Source: Comamonadaceae bacterium OTU4NAUVB1 (GTDB taxonomy: Bacteria; Pseudomonadota; Gammaproteobacteria; Burkholderiales; Burkholderiaceae_C). Taken from it: DNA of 64,000 bases. Made by a program: the position numbers and the translations under genes. The notes under the pieces are model-generated. The model saw only the letters and a list, made by a program, of their open reading frames with translations, was not told the DNA's origin and did no database searches. Each line of letters begins with the position of its first letter. Within the stretch, counting starts at the first letter, position 1. The stretch spans positions 2,897,001 to 2,961,000 of the forward strand of contig CP099605.1 in NCBI GenBank assembly GCA_024372625.1. The letters are read 5' to 3'. Shown piece by piece: positions 43,652 to 53,000 of this stretch.

Positions 43652-46275
43652 GCAGCGACGGCGGCGACGCCACCCCTTCCTCCACGGCGTCCGGCGCCCC
43701 CGGGCGCGACGCGCTGCACGACCGGCTCGAGCAGGTCTGGGGCAACCCGCGCGGCTGGCGCGCGCTCTCGGTGGTCAACCACTCCACCATCGCCAAGCGC
43801 TTCATGGTCACCGGCGGGGTGTTCTTCGTGCTGGCCGGGCTGCTGTCGATGCTCATGCGCGCGCAGCTGGCGCTGCCCAACCACGACTTCATGGGCGCGG
43901 AGGCCTACAACCAGGCCTTCACCATGCACGGGACCATCATGATGTTCCTGTTCGCGGTGCCGATCCTGCAGGGGCTGGCGGCCTACCTGCTGCCCAAGAT
44001 GCTGGGCGCGCGCGACCTGGTGTTCCCGCGCCTGTCGGCCTTCGGCTACTGGTGCTACCTCTTCGGCGGGATCATCTTCTGCAGCAGCCTGCTGTTCGGC
44101 CTGGCGCCCGACGCCGGCTGGTTCATGTACACGCCGCTGTCGAGCGACGTCTACACGCCCGGGCTGAACTCCGACTTCTGGCTGCTGGGCATCACCTTCG
44201 TCGAGATCGCGACCATGGCCGCGGGCATCGAGATCGCGGTGTCGATCCTGCGCACGCGCGCCGCGGGCATGTCGCTCGAGCGCATGCCGGTGTTCGCGTG
44301 GTCGATGCTGGTGACCTCGCTGATGATCGTGGTGGGCTTCCCGCCGCTGATCCTCGGCTCGATCCTGCTGGAGCTGGAGCGCGCCGCCGGCTGGGCCTTC
44401 TTCGACACCCTGCGCGGGGGCGACCCGCTGCTGTGGGCGCACCTGTTCTGGCTCTTCGGCCACCCGGAGGTCTACATCGTCTTCCTGCCGGCCGCCGGCG
44501 TCATCTCGACCATCGTGCCGGTGTTCGCGCGCCGCCCGCTGGTGGGCTACCGCTGGGTGGTGGTCTCGCTCATCGCCATCGGCTTCATCAGCTTCGGGCT
44601 GTGGGTGCACCACATGTTCACGCTCGGCATCCCGGCGCTGGGGCAGGCCTTCTTCTCGGCGGCCAGCATGCTGGTGGGCATTCCGACGGGCGTGCAGCTG
44701 TTCGCCTGGATCGCCACGCTGTGGACCGGGCGGCCGGTGTGGCGCGCGCCGATGCTGTGGGTCGGCGCCTTCCTGACGGTGTTCGTCGCCGGCGGCCTCA
44801 CGGGCGTGATGCTGGCGCTGGTGCCCTTCAACTGGCAGGTCCACGACACGCACTTCGTGGTGGCGCACTTCCACTACGTGCTGGTGGGCGGCATGCTGTT
44901 CCCGCTGATCGCGGGGGTGTACTACTGGCTGCCGCACTTCAGCGGGCGGATGCCCTCGGAGCGGCTCTCGAAGATCGGTTTCTGGGTCACCTTCGTCGGC
45001 TTCAACGGCACCTTCCTGGTCATGCACTGGACCGGCCTGCTGGGCATGCCGCGCCGCGTCTACACCTACGACACCGGCCTGGGCTGGGACGTGCCCAACC
45101 TGATCTCCTCGGTCTTCAGCTTCCTGATGGCCTTCGGCGTGGCGACGGTGCTGCTGGACATCGCCCTGCACTTCCGCTTCGGGCGCAAGGCGCCGCCCAA
45201 CCCGTGGGGCGCCGACACCATGGAATGGGCCATGGCCATGCCCGCGCCCTCCTACAACTTCGCCAGCCAGCCCGCCCTGCCGCTGCGCCATCCGCTGTGG
45301 GACGCGCCCGAGTTGCCCCAGACCATCGCCGAGGGCCGCCACGCGCTCGCCGACGCCAGCCACGGCCGGCGCGAGACGCTCGGCAGCGACCCCGTCAGCG
45401 GCCGGCCGCGCGAGGTGTTCCACCTGCCGGGCAGTTCCTGGCTGCCGCTGGTGGCGAGCCTGCTGCTGGCGGCGCTGTGCATCCTATTGCTGCTCAAGCT
45501 CTACGTCGCCGCGCTGGCGACCGGCCTGGTGGTGGCGGCGGTGCTGCTGCGCTGGTCGTGGCTCAACGGGGGCCATCCGTGCATGAGCGGCACCGAGGCG
45601 GCCGACCTGCCCGACGGCCTGAAGCTGCACACCCACACCTTCGACGGCCCCGGCCTCTGGGGCATGGGCCTGACGATGCTGGCGGACGCGTCGCTCTACG
45701 GCTCGCTGGTGTTCGGCTGGCTGTTCCTGTGGACCGTGGCGCCCGCGTGGCAGCCACCGGCCGCCTCGCCGGTGGGCACCTGGCCGCTGCTGGGCGTGGC
45801 GCTGCTGCTGGGCGCGGGGCGCTGGTCGATGCACGGGGTGGTGCGACGCCTGCGCGGCTGCCGGGACGCGGGGGACGGGAAGGGGGACGAGAACGGCGAC
45901 GACAAGGGCAGCGGCACGGACGCCTCGACGGTCGCGCGCGCGGCGCCCGCGCTGCTCGGCAGCCTGTGGGCCGCCGCGGGCTGCGCGCTGGCGGCCGCCG
46001 CCGGACTCGCCGCGCTGCTCGCGCTCGCGCCGCTCGCACCCACGCGCAGCGCGCACGACGCCATGCTCGCCTTCCTGCTGTCGTTCCTGCTGCTGCACAC
46101 GGCGCTGGCGCTGGTGCTGTCGGTGCTGCAGGCGCTGCGGGTGCGGCGCGGCCACGTCGGCGCGGCCGCGCCCTACGAGCCGGTGGTGGTGGCGTCGTTC
46201 TGGAGCTTCACCGCCGGGGCGGCGGCCGTCGCCTGGCTGGCCTTCGCGCTGCTGCCGCTGGCCTTCGCTCACTGA
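43648..46275 (+). CDS. Cytochrome c oxidase, fused subunits I and III
   Basis: 875-residue inner-membrane terminal oxidase that reduces O2 and pumps protons. Subunit I (about 40-590) has the heme a ligand His94 (FTMHGTIMM), the CuB His with the cross-linked Tyr and the D-channel Glu in GHPEVYIVFLP, the CuB pair WVHHMFTLG, and the heme ligands in THFVVAHFHY. This is the A1 type. The C-terminal part (about 600-875) is subunit III-like, with several membrane segments (LWGMGLTMLADASLYGSLVFGWLF); a Gly/Asp-rich charged loop sits near 740-760. Fusions of I+III occur in caa3-type oxidases. Confidence 0.92.
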   Translation: MSSDGGDATPSSTASGAPGRDALHDRLEQVWGNPRGWRALSVVNHSTIAKRFMVTGGVFFVLAGLLSMLMRAQLALPNHDFMGAEAYNQAFTMHGTIMMFLFAVPILQGLAAYLLPKMLGARDLVFPRLSAFGYWCYLFGGIIFCSSLLFGLAPDAGWFMYTPLSSDVYTPGLNSDFWLLGITFVEIATMAAGIEIAVSILRTRAAGMSLERMPVFAWSMLVTSLMIVVGFPPLILGSILLELERAAGWAFFDTLRGGDPLLWAHLFWLFGHPEVYIVFLPAAGVISTIVPVFARRPLVGYRWVVVSLIAIGFISFGLWVHHMFTLGIPALGQAFFSAASMLVGIPTGVQLFAWIATLWTGRPVWRAPMLWVGAFLTVFVAGGLTGVMLALVPFNWQVHDTHFVVAHFHYVLVGGMLFPLIAGVYYWLPHFSGRMPSERLSKIGFWVTFVGFNGTFLVMHWTGLLGMPRRVYTYDTGLGWDVPNLISSVFSFLMAFGVATVLLDIALHFRFGRKAPPNPWGADTMEWAMAMPAPSYNFASQPALPLRHPLWDAPELPQTIAEGRHALADASHGRRETLGSDPVSGRPREVFHLPGSSWLPLVASLLLAALCILLLLKLYVAALATGLVVAAVLLRWSWLNGGHPCMSGTEAADLPDGLKLHTHTFDGPGLWGMGLTMLADASLYGSLVFGWLFLWTVAPAWQPPAASPVGTWPLLGVALLLGAGRWSMHGVVRRLRGCRDAGDGKGDENGDDKGSGTDASTVARAAPALLGSLWAAAGCALAAAAGLAALLALAPLAPTRSAHDAMLAFLLSFLLLHTALALVLSVLQALRVRRGHVGAAAPYEPVVVASFWSFTAGAAAVAWLAFALLPLAFAH

Positions 46276-46296
46276 ACGCATCGCACCACAACGACC

Positions 46297-46791
46297 ATGT
46301 CCAGCCCCCCCGCCACCGCCCCGCGCCCCGCGCCTTCGACCCGCGCGCCGCGCGTCGCCTGGCTGGCGCCGGGCCATCCGTGGCAGCTGGGGCTCGGACT
46401 GGCCGCGTGGTCGGTGTGGTTCGTGGTCGTCTACGGCGGCCTGTCGGTGGGCTGCGCCGTCGCCGCGCCGGACGTGGCGCGCCGCCAGTTCAACGCGATC
46501 AACGGCGCGCTGCTGCTGGTCACGCTGGTGCTCGTGCTGTGGCTGGCGCATGCGTCATGGACCTGCGCCCGCGCGGCGCGCCGGTCGCCGGGCACGGACA
46601 CCGGACCGGCCGCGGCCCGCGCGCGCCCGGGCCGCGGCACCGAAGCCGGCGCGGCATCGCCCGGCGACGTGCCCGACGACGCCGCCACGGTGCATTTCAT
46701 CGCCAACGCCGCCGCCTGGCTCTATGGCGTGGCGGCCGTCGCCGCCGTCTTCGTCGGCGCGCCGATGCTGGCGCTGTGGCCGTGCATCTGA
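46297..46791 (+). CDS. Small membrane protein in the oxidase operon
   Basis: 164 residues with three hydrophobic segments (about 33-57, 70-88, 141-160) and a Pro/Ala-rich middle region. I do not recognise the family. It lies 21 bp after the I+III gene and overlaps the ctaG start by about 10 bp. Probably an accessory or assembly protein of this oxidase, by position only. Confidence 0.7.
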   Translation: MSSPPATAPRPAPSTRAPRVAWLAPGHPWQLGLGLAAWSVWFVVVYGGLSVGCAVAAPDVARRQFNAINGALLLVTLVLVLWLAHASWTCARAARRSPGTDTGPAAARARPGRGTEAGAASPGDVPDDAATVHFIANAAAWLYGVAAVAAVFVGAPMLALWPCI

Positions 46792-47654
46792 CGCCACCGC
46801 CACGCGCTGGCCTCGGCGCGGCGCTCGCGCTGCTGCCGGTGGCGGCTCTCGCGCACGGCAATGCCTTCACGGGCGAAGGCGCCCACGCGCCCATCTGGCT
46901 GTCGCAGGGACTGTTCGCCATGGCTTGGCTGGGCTATGGCTTCGGCGCGATGCGCCGGCGGCCGACCTTCGCCGGCCGAGCCCTGTTCCACACGGCGATG
47001 CTGGTGGCGGGACTGGCGCTGTTCGGCCCGTTCGACGACTGGGCCGAATCGAGCACCGCCTTGCACATGGTGCAGCACATGCTCCTGATCCTGGTGGTGG
47101 CGCCGCTGGCGGTGCTGGCCCGCCCGCTCGCGCAGTGGCGCTCCGCCATCGGGCCGGCGGCCGATGCCGCGTGGCGCCCGTTGCTGCGCCTGACGCGCCA
47201 TCCCGGCGCCTGCGCGCTGCTGCACGCCGCGGCGATCTGGATCTGGCACGCGCCGGGGCCCTACATGGCCGCGGTGTTCGACAACTGGCTGCACGTGGCC
47301 GAGCACGCGTCCTTCCTGTTCACGGGCTGGCTGTTCTGGTGGTCGGTGCTGCGCGGCGGGCGCCAGGGCACGCTGGCGGCGGCGTCGGCGCTGCTGTTCA
47401 CCGCCATGCACACGGGCGCGCTGGGCGCGCTGCTGACCTTCTCCACCCGGCCGCTCTACTGGCGCGAGTCGCGCGAACTCTGGGACCAGCAGCTCGCCGG
47501 TCTCGTGATGTGGGTGCCCGGGGGATTCGCCTACCTGCTCGCGGCCGCCTGGGCGGCGTACCGGTGGCTGCAGGCTCGGCAGCATGAGTCTCATGCGACG
47601 TCGCGCGGACGGCCCGACGCCCCTCATCCACCTCGCCAGGAAACGCACCCATGA
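46782..47654 (+). CDS. ctaG: CtaG-like cytochrome c oxidase assembly protein (caa3 type)
   Basis: 290-residue inner-membrane protein of the caa3_CtaG family with about seven hydrophobic segments. Landmarks are HMVQHMLLILVVAPL, WIWHAPGPYMAAV and HVAEHASFLFTGWLFWW, whose His residues may bind copper. The family helps insert CuB. Start at GTG 46782; GTG 46776 is equally possible. It overlaps the small membrane gene upstream and the FdhF-like gene downstream (ATGA at 47651). Confidence 0.87.
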   Translation: MHLTPPPRAGLGAALALLPVAALAHGNAFTGEGAHAPIWLSQGLFAMAWLGYGFGAMRRRPTFAGRALFHTAMLVAGLALFGPFDDWAESSTALHMVQHMLLILVVAPLAVLARPLAQWRSAIGPAADAAWRPLLRLTRHPGACALLHAAAIWIWHAPGPYMAAVFDNWLHVAEHASFLFTGWLFWWSVLRGGRQGTLAAASALLFTAMHTGALGALLTFSTRPLYWRESRELWDQQLAGLVMWVPGGFAYLLAAAWAAYRWLQARQHESHATSRGRPDAPHPPRQETHP

Positions 47655-49972
47655 CCCCCGAGATCGACCACGAGAGCGGTACCGCCATCAGGATCGAGGC
47701 CTACGACGGCCCGGTCGGAGGCTGGGGCTCGGCCACCTCGCTCGCGCACCACGTCAAGCACCACGAGGCCTTCGGCGCCCTGCCCGAACTGGTGCGGCAG
47801 AACAAGGCCGACGGCTTCGCCTGCACCAGCTGCGCCTGGGCCAAGCCGGCCAAGGCCCACACGGCGGAGTTCTGCGAGAACGGCGCCAAGGCGACCTTCG
47901 CCGAACTCACCAGCCTGCGCGCCGGCGTCGACTTCTTCGAGCGCCACACCGTGACCGAGCTGCTCGCGTGGCCCGACCACGACCTGGAGCACGAGGGGCG
48001 CCTGACCGACCCGCTGCGCTACGACGCCGGGCGCGACCGCTACGTGCCGGTGGCCTGGCACGAGGCGTTCGCGGACATCGGCCAGCGGCTGCGCGCCCTG
48101 AAGGACACCGGCGGGCCGGACCAGACGGTCTTCTACGCTTCGGGCCGGGCCTCGCTGGAGACCTCCTACATGTACCAGCTGTTCGCGCGGCTCTACGGCA
48201 CCAACAACCTGCCCGACAGCTCCAACATGTGCCACGAGAGCACCTCCGTGGCGCTCAAGGAGGCGATCGGCGTGCCGGTGGGCACGGTGCGCCTGGAGGA
48301 CTTCGAGCACACCGACTGCCTGCTGTTCTTCGGCCAGAACGTGGGCACCAACAGCCCCCGCATGCTCCATCCGCTGCAGGAGGCCCGCAGGCGCGACGTG
48401 CCGGTGATCGTCTTCAATCCGCTGCGCGAACGCGGGCTGGAGGCCTTCACCAACCCGCAGAGCCCGATCGAGATGGCCACGCGCTCGGAGACGCGCATCG
48501 CCACGCAGTACCTGCAGGTGCGCGCGGGGGGCGACATCGCCGCCATCGCCGGCATGTGCAAGGCACTGCTGGACCTCGACGACACGGCCATCGCCGAGGG
48601 CCGGGCACGGGTGATCGATGCCGACTTCATCGGCACGCACACGCACGGCTTCGAGGATTTCGCGCGCTTCGTGCGCGAACAGGACTGGACGCGGCTGGAG
48701 ACCGAATCCGGGCTGTCCCGCGTGGCGCTGACCGAGGCGGCGCGCACCTACGCCAAGGCCAAGGCCGTCATCGGCGTCTACGGCATGGGCCTCACGCAGC
48801 ACAAGCTGGGTGTGGACAACGTGCGCATGCTGGTCAACCTGCTGCTCATGGGCGGCCACATCGGCCGGCGCGGCGCGGGCGTGTGTCCCGTGCGCGGCCA
48901 CTCCAACGTGCAGGGCCAGCGCACGGTGGGCATCTCGGAGAAGCCCGAGCTGGTGCCGCTGGACCAGCTGGCCGGGCAATACGGCTTCGAGCCGCCGCGC
49001 CACAAGGGGCTCAACACGGTGGAGGCCTGCGAGGCCATGCTCGAAGGCCGCGTGAAGGCCTTCGTCGCGCTGGGCGGCAACTTCGTCCGCGCGGTGCCCG
49101 ACCACCACCGCATGGAGCCGGCCTGGCAGGCGCTCGAACTCACCGTGCAGGTCGCCACCAAGCTCAACCGCAGTCACCTGCTGCACGGCAAGGTGGCCTA
49201 CCTGCTGCCATGCCTGGGGCGCATCGAGCGCGACGTGCAGCTCGGCGGCGTGCAGACCGTGACGATCGAGGACAGCACCGCGCGCATCCACGCCTCGCGC
49301 GGCCACCACGCGCCGGCGAGCGCGCGGCTCCTGTCGGAGCAGCGCATCGTCGCCGGCCTGGCCAAGGCGACGCTCGATCCCAACCCGAAGGTCGACTGGG
49401 ACGCCTGGTGCGCCGACTACGCGCTCGTGCGCGACGCCATCGAGACCACCTACCCGAAGGACTTCAAGGACTTCAACGCGCGCATGCACCAGCCCGGGGG
49501 CTTCCCGCGCCCGCTGGCCGCGACCGAACGGCGCTGGGAGACGAAGAGCGGCAAGGCCGAGTTCAAGGTGCCCGCGGCCCTGCACGCCGCCTTCGAGGGC
49601 GACGGTGGCGCCGACGTGCTGCGCCTGGTCACGCTGCGCAGCAACGACCAGTTCAACACCACCATCTACGGCTACGACGACCGCCTGCGCGGCATCGACG
49701 GCACCCGCGAGGTGCTGCTGCTCAGCGCCCTGGACATCGACCGGCTGGGCCTGGTGAACGGCCAGCGCGTCACGCTGGCCAGCGCGGCGGGCGACGGCAT
49801 CGAGCGCGAGGTGAAGAACCTGCGCGTGACGGTCTACGACCTGCCCCCGGGCACCTGCGCGGCCTATTTCCCGGAGTGCAACCCGGTGATCCCGCTGGCG
49901 CACTACGCCCAGGAGAGCAAGGTGCCGGCGGCCAAGTCGGTGCCGGTGCGGGTGCGCGCGCCGGCCGCCTGA
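47651..49972 (+). CDS. FdhF/YdeP-family molybdopterin oxidoreductase
   Basis: 773-residue molybdenum enzyme of the formate-dehydrogenase-like YdeP group. The expected active-site residue is Cys in SSNMCHESTSVALK, where E. coli FdhF has selenocysteine. Cofactor-binding blocks include FFGQNVGTNSPRM, YGMGLTQHKLGVDN and GAGVCPVRGHSNVQG. The N-terminal Cys pair (CTSCAW, then C in EFCENG) is incomplete compared with the 4Fe-4S motif of FdhF, as in YdeP. Substrate unknown; YdeP is linked to acid resistance. The start is coupled to ctaG, which places it in the oxidase operon. No fdhD is nearby. Confidence 0.9.
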   Translation: MTPEIDHESGTAIRIEAYDGPVGGWGSATSLAHHVKHHEAFGALPELVRQNKADGFACTSCAWAKPAKAHTAEFCENGAKATFAELTSLRAGVDFFERHTVTELLAWPDHDLEHEGRLTDPLRYDAGRDRYVPVAWHEAFADIGQRLRALKDTGGPDQTVFYASGRASLETSYMYQLFARLYGTNNLPDSSNMCHESTSVALKEAIGVPVGTVRLEDFEHTDCLLFFGQNVGTNSPRMLHPLQEARRRDVPVIVFNPLRERGLEAFTNPQSPIEMATRSETRIATQYLQVRAGGDIAAIAGMCKALLDLDDTAIAEGRARVIDADFIGTHTHGFEDFARFVREQDWTRLETESGLSRVALTEAARTYAKAKAVIGVYGMGLTQHKLGVDNVRMLVNLLLMGGHIGRRGAGVCPVRGHSNVQGQRTVGISEKPELVPLDQLAGQYGFEPPRHKGLNTVEACEAMLEGRVKAFVALGGNFVRAVPDHHRMEPAWQALELTVQVATKLNRSHLLHGKVAYLLPCLGRIERDVQLGGVQTVTIEDSTARIHASRGHHAPASARLLSEQRIVAGLAKATLDPNPKVDWDAWCADYALVRDAIETTYPKDFKDFNARMHQPGGFPRPLAATERRWETKSGKAEFKVPAALHAAFEGDGGADVLRLVTLRSNDQFNTTIYGYDDRLRGIDGTREVLLLSALDIDRLGLVNGQRVTLASAAGDGIEREVKNLRVTVYDLPPGTCAAYFPECNPVIPLAHYAQESKVPAAKSVPVRVRAPAA

Positions 49973-49976
49973 GCAC

Positions 49977-49998
49977 GGTCCGGGCACCATCCCGGACC
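49977..49998. terminator. Bidirectional hairpin between convergent genes
   Basis: GGTCCGGG (49977-49984) and CCCGGACC (49991-49998) are exact inverted copies with a 6-base loop. It lies between the ends of the FdhF-like and the giant helicase gene. There is no U-run, so it may act together with Rho or merely block read-through. Confidence 0.5.
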
Positions 49999-50012
49999 CG
50001 GGCCCGGACGGG

Positions 50013-53000
50013 TCAGTCGGCCGGTCGCAGGCGACCGTCCTCGTCGATCAGCGCGCCGGCGGCGACGCTGGCGTCGATGGCGAGGTCGACGCGGCTTTCG
50101 GCCGGTGGCGTGTCGGGCGCCGCGCCGGTCAGTCCGCAGACCGCGTCGGCCACGTCCTTGCGCGTCGCCGCGCCGGTCTCGCGCAGCACGTGGTTGACGA
50201 GGTTCGACAGCTCCTCGACGCAGACGTCGCCGATGTCGCGGCGCGAGGACGGCACGGTGTCCCCGGCCACCCGGGCCACGTCCGACGCGCCGGGATCGGC
50301 GCCCGCGGGCCAGTAGAAGCGCTTGCCGAGACCTTCCCCCGGCGCCGGCTCGGTGGTGCGGGGCACGTCGTCCGGCACCAGCGCGCGCAGCCGGTCGGCC
50401 AGGCGCGGGCTGACCCGCTCCAGGCCCCAGGCGCGTGCCACGCGGGCGAACAGGACGGCCTCGGGCAGCGGGCCCTCGACCTCGGCCACCTCGCGCAGCT
50501 GCGCGGCCAGCACGAGTTCGGACTCCTCGTCGAAGAACGAGGCCGGATCGTTGGCCGGCAGCGCGGCCGGCGCGTAGACCGCCAGGACGGGACGCGCGAC
50601 CGGCTCGGGCGCCACGGGATCGGCGGGCCCGGCGCCGGCCGGCACGGCCTCCGCACGATCCGCGTGCACCCCCGCATCCGCATCCGCATCCGCATCCGCA
50701 CCTGCACCCGCGTCCATGGCCATGGCCGTGCGCGCGACGTCGCCCGCGCCGGCATCCGCGTCCACGTCCGGGTCGATGCCCGCGTCCGCGACGGCGGCCG
50801 ACGCGCCCGGTACCGCCGGCGGCGCGGCGACCAGCCCCTCCAGCAGCTTCACGACCTTGGCGATCTCGCCTTCCGCGTCGAGCCACCAGTCGGTCGACCA
50901 GATGCGGTGGATCTTCCAGCCGAGCCCTTCGAGGACGTGCTGGCGCAGCCGGTCGCGGTCGCGCGCGGTGGCGCCGGAGTGGTAGGTGCGGCCGTCGCAC
51001 TCGATGCCCACCAGGTAGCGCCCCGGCGCGCGGGGGTCGACCACCGCCAGGTCGATGCGGTAGCCCGAGCACCCGACCTGCGGATGCACCACCCAGCCGC
51101 GCGAGCGCAGCATGCCGATCACGGCGACCTCGAACGGGCTGTCCGGGTCGAGCCCGGTGGGCAGGCTGCGGGCGGACAGCGCGCGCGCCCCGCCGATGGC
51201 GAACTCCAGATAGTGCTTGAGGTCGCGCACGCCGGCCGCGCGCACGCGGGCCAGGTCGATCTGCTCGGGCAGCAGGGTGCTGAAGATCACCACCGCCTCG
51301 CGCGCCCGCGAGATCGCCACGTTCAGGCGGCGGTGGCCGCCCTCGCCGTTGAGCGGGCCGAAGTTCATCGTCATCTTGCCGGCCGCGTCGGGGCCGTAGG
51401 TGATCGAGAAGAAGATCACGTCGCGCTCGTCGCCCTGCACGTTCTCCAGGTTCTTGATGAAGAGCTTCTCCTGGGTCCCCTGCGAGCGCGCGGCGATGGC
51501 GCGGTCGAGCGCCGGCTCGGCGCGGCGCCGGGCGTCCAGCAGGGTCTCGATGAGCGCCTGCTGGGGCTGGTTGAAGGTCACCACGCCGAGCGTGAGGTGC
51601 GCGCGCGCCGCGTCGAGGTGGTGCGCCTCGATGGTGGCCACGATGGCGTCGGCCTCGGCGCGGTTGGTGCGCGAGCCGCCGCGGTCGTAGACGCCGGCCA
51701 CGCGCTCGAAGCGCACCGCCACGTCGTCGGTCACGGGCGAGGGGAAGGTCACCAGCTGCGAGTCGTAGTAGGTGACGTTGCTGAAGGTGATGAGGCTCTC
51801 GTGGCGGCTGCGGTAGTGCCACTGCAGGCTCAGGCGGTTCATGCCCGCGCCCAGGCACTCGTCCAGGATGCTCTCCAGGTCGCGCACCTGCTCGTCGGCG
51901 GGCACGCCCTCCTCGGGCTCGGCGGACTTGTTGAAGAAGTTCGTCGGCGGCAGCTGCTTGGGGTCGCCCACCACCGCCAGCTGGCGGCCGCGCGCGATCA
52001 CGCCCACCGCGTCCCACACCGGGATCTGCGAGGCCTCGTCGAACACCACCAGGTCGAACGGCGCGTAGCCCGCGTCGAGGTACTGCGACACCGACAGCGG
52101 CGACATCAGGAGGCAGGGCTTCAGGCGCGGCAGCAGCGTGGGCAGGGCCTGCACCAGCTGGCGCACCGGCATGTGGCCGCGCTGCTTCTGGCGCTCGCGC
52201 CGCAGCCGGCCGAGTTCGCTGTCGGCGCCCGCCGCCGCGCCGCCGGCCGCCGGGATGCGGCCGGCCAGCGTGGCGGCGATGTAGCGCTCGGTGAGCTTCT
52301 GGAAGCGCGCGTCGGCGGCGCGGAACTCGCGGATCTTGCGGTCGTGGTCGGCGCTGGAGAAGCCGCGCAGGACCGGGTCGCGGTCGATGGTGCGCTTGAG
52401 CCACCAGGTGCGGTAGCTCACCTCGAAATGCGATTCGACCTCGCCCAGCGCGATGGCGCCCGCCTCCACGTCGCCGACGACGCCCTGCAGGCCGAGCGCG
52501 ATGGCGGCCTCGCGGGCGCTGCGCCACAGGCACCACGGCTGCAGCAGGCGCCGCGCGCCCTGCCAGGTCTGCATCAGCGCGCGCAGGCGTTCGAGGGCGC
52601 CGTCGGCGTCCTCGTCGCCCGCGAGCGGCGCCACCGGCTGCGCCAGCGCCTCGACGCCCGCCAGGCACCGGCGCAAGTCGAGCCAGGCCTCGCGGTAGCC
52701 GACCAGCGCGCGGCCGGCCGTGCCGCCGGAGGCCAGGTCGGCGCGTCGCTCGGCCACCAGGGGCCGCAGCGCGGCGCGCAGCGCCTCGCCACGCGCCGCG
52801 TCGCCGCCGGCCAGGCGCGCGACGGCCTCAGCGAAGCGCCCTGCCCAGGCCTCGTGCGCGGCGAGCGCGGCCCAGTCGGTGTCGGCGCCGGCGTAGGCGT
52901 CGTCGAGCAGCGCCTGCGCATCGGCCTGCGCGGCGCGCAGGAAGGCGTCCTCGTCGTTGACCTCGCCGAGCGGGCCGAGCATGGCGCGCACCTGCTCGGG

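Noticed and set aside
50674..50697. Possible CRISPR or phase-variation repeat
   Set aside because: Units are 6 bp with no spacers, and length changes stay in frame; it is simply a coding microsatellite.
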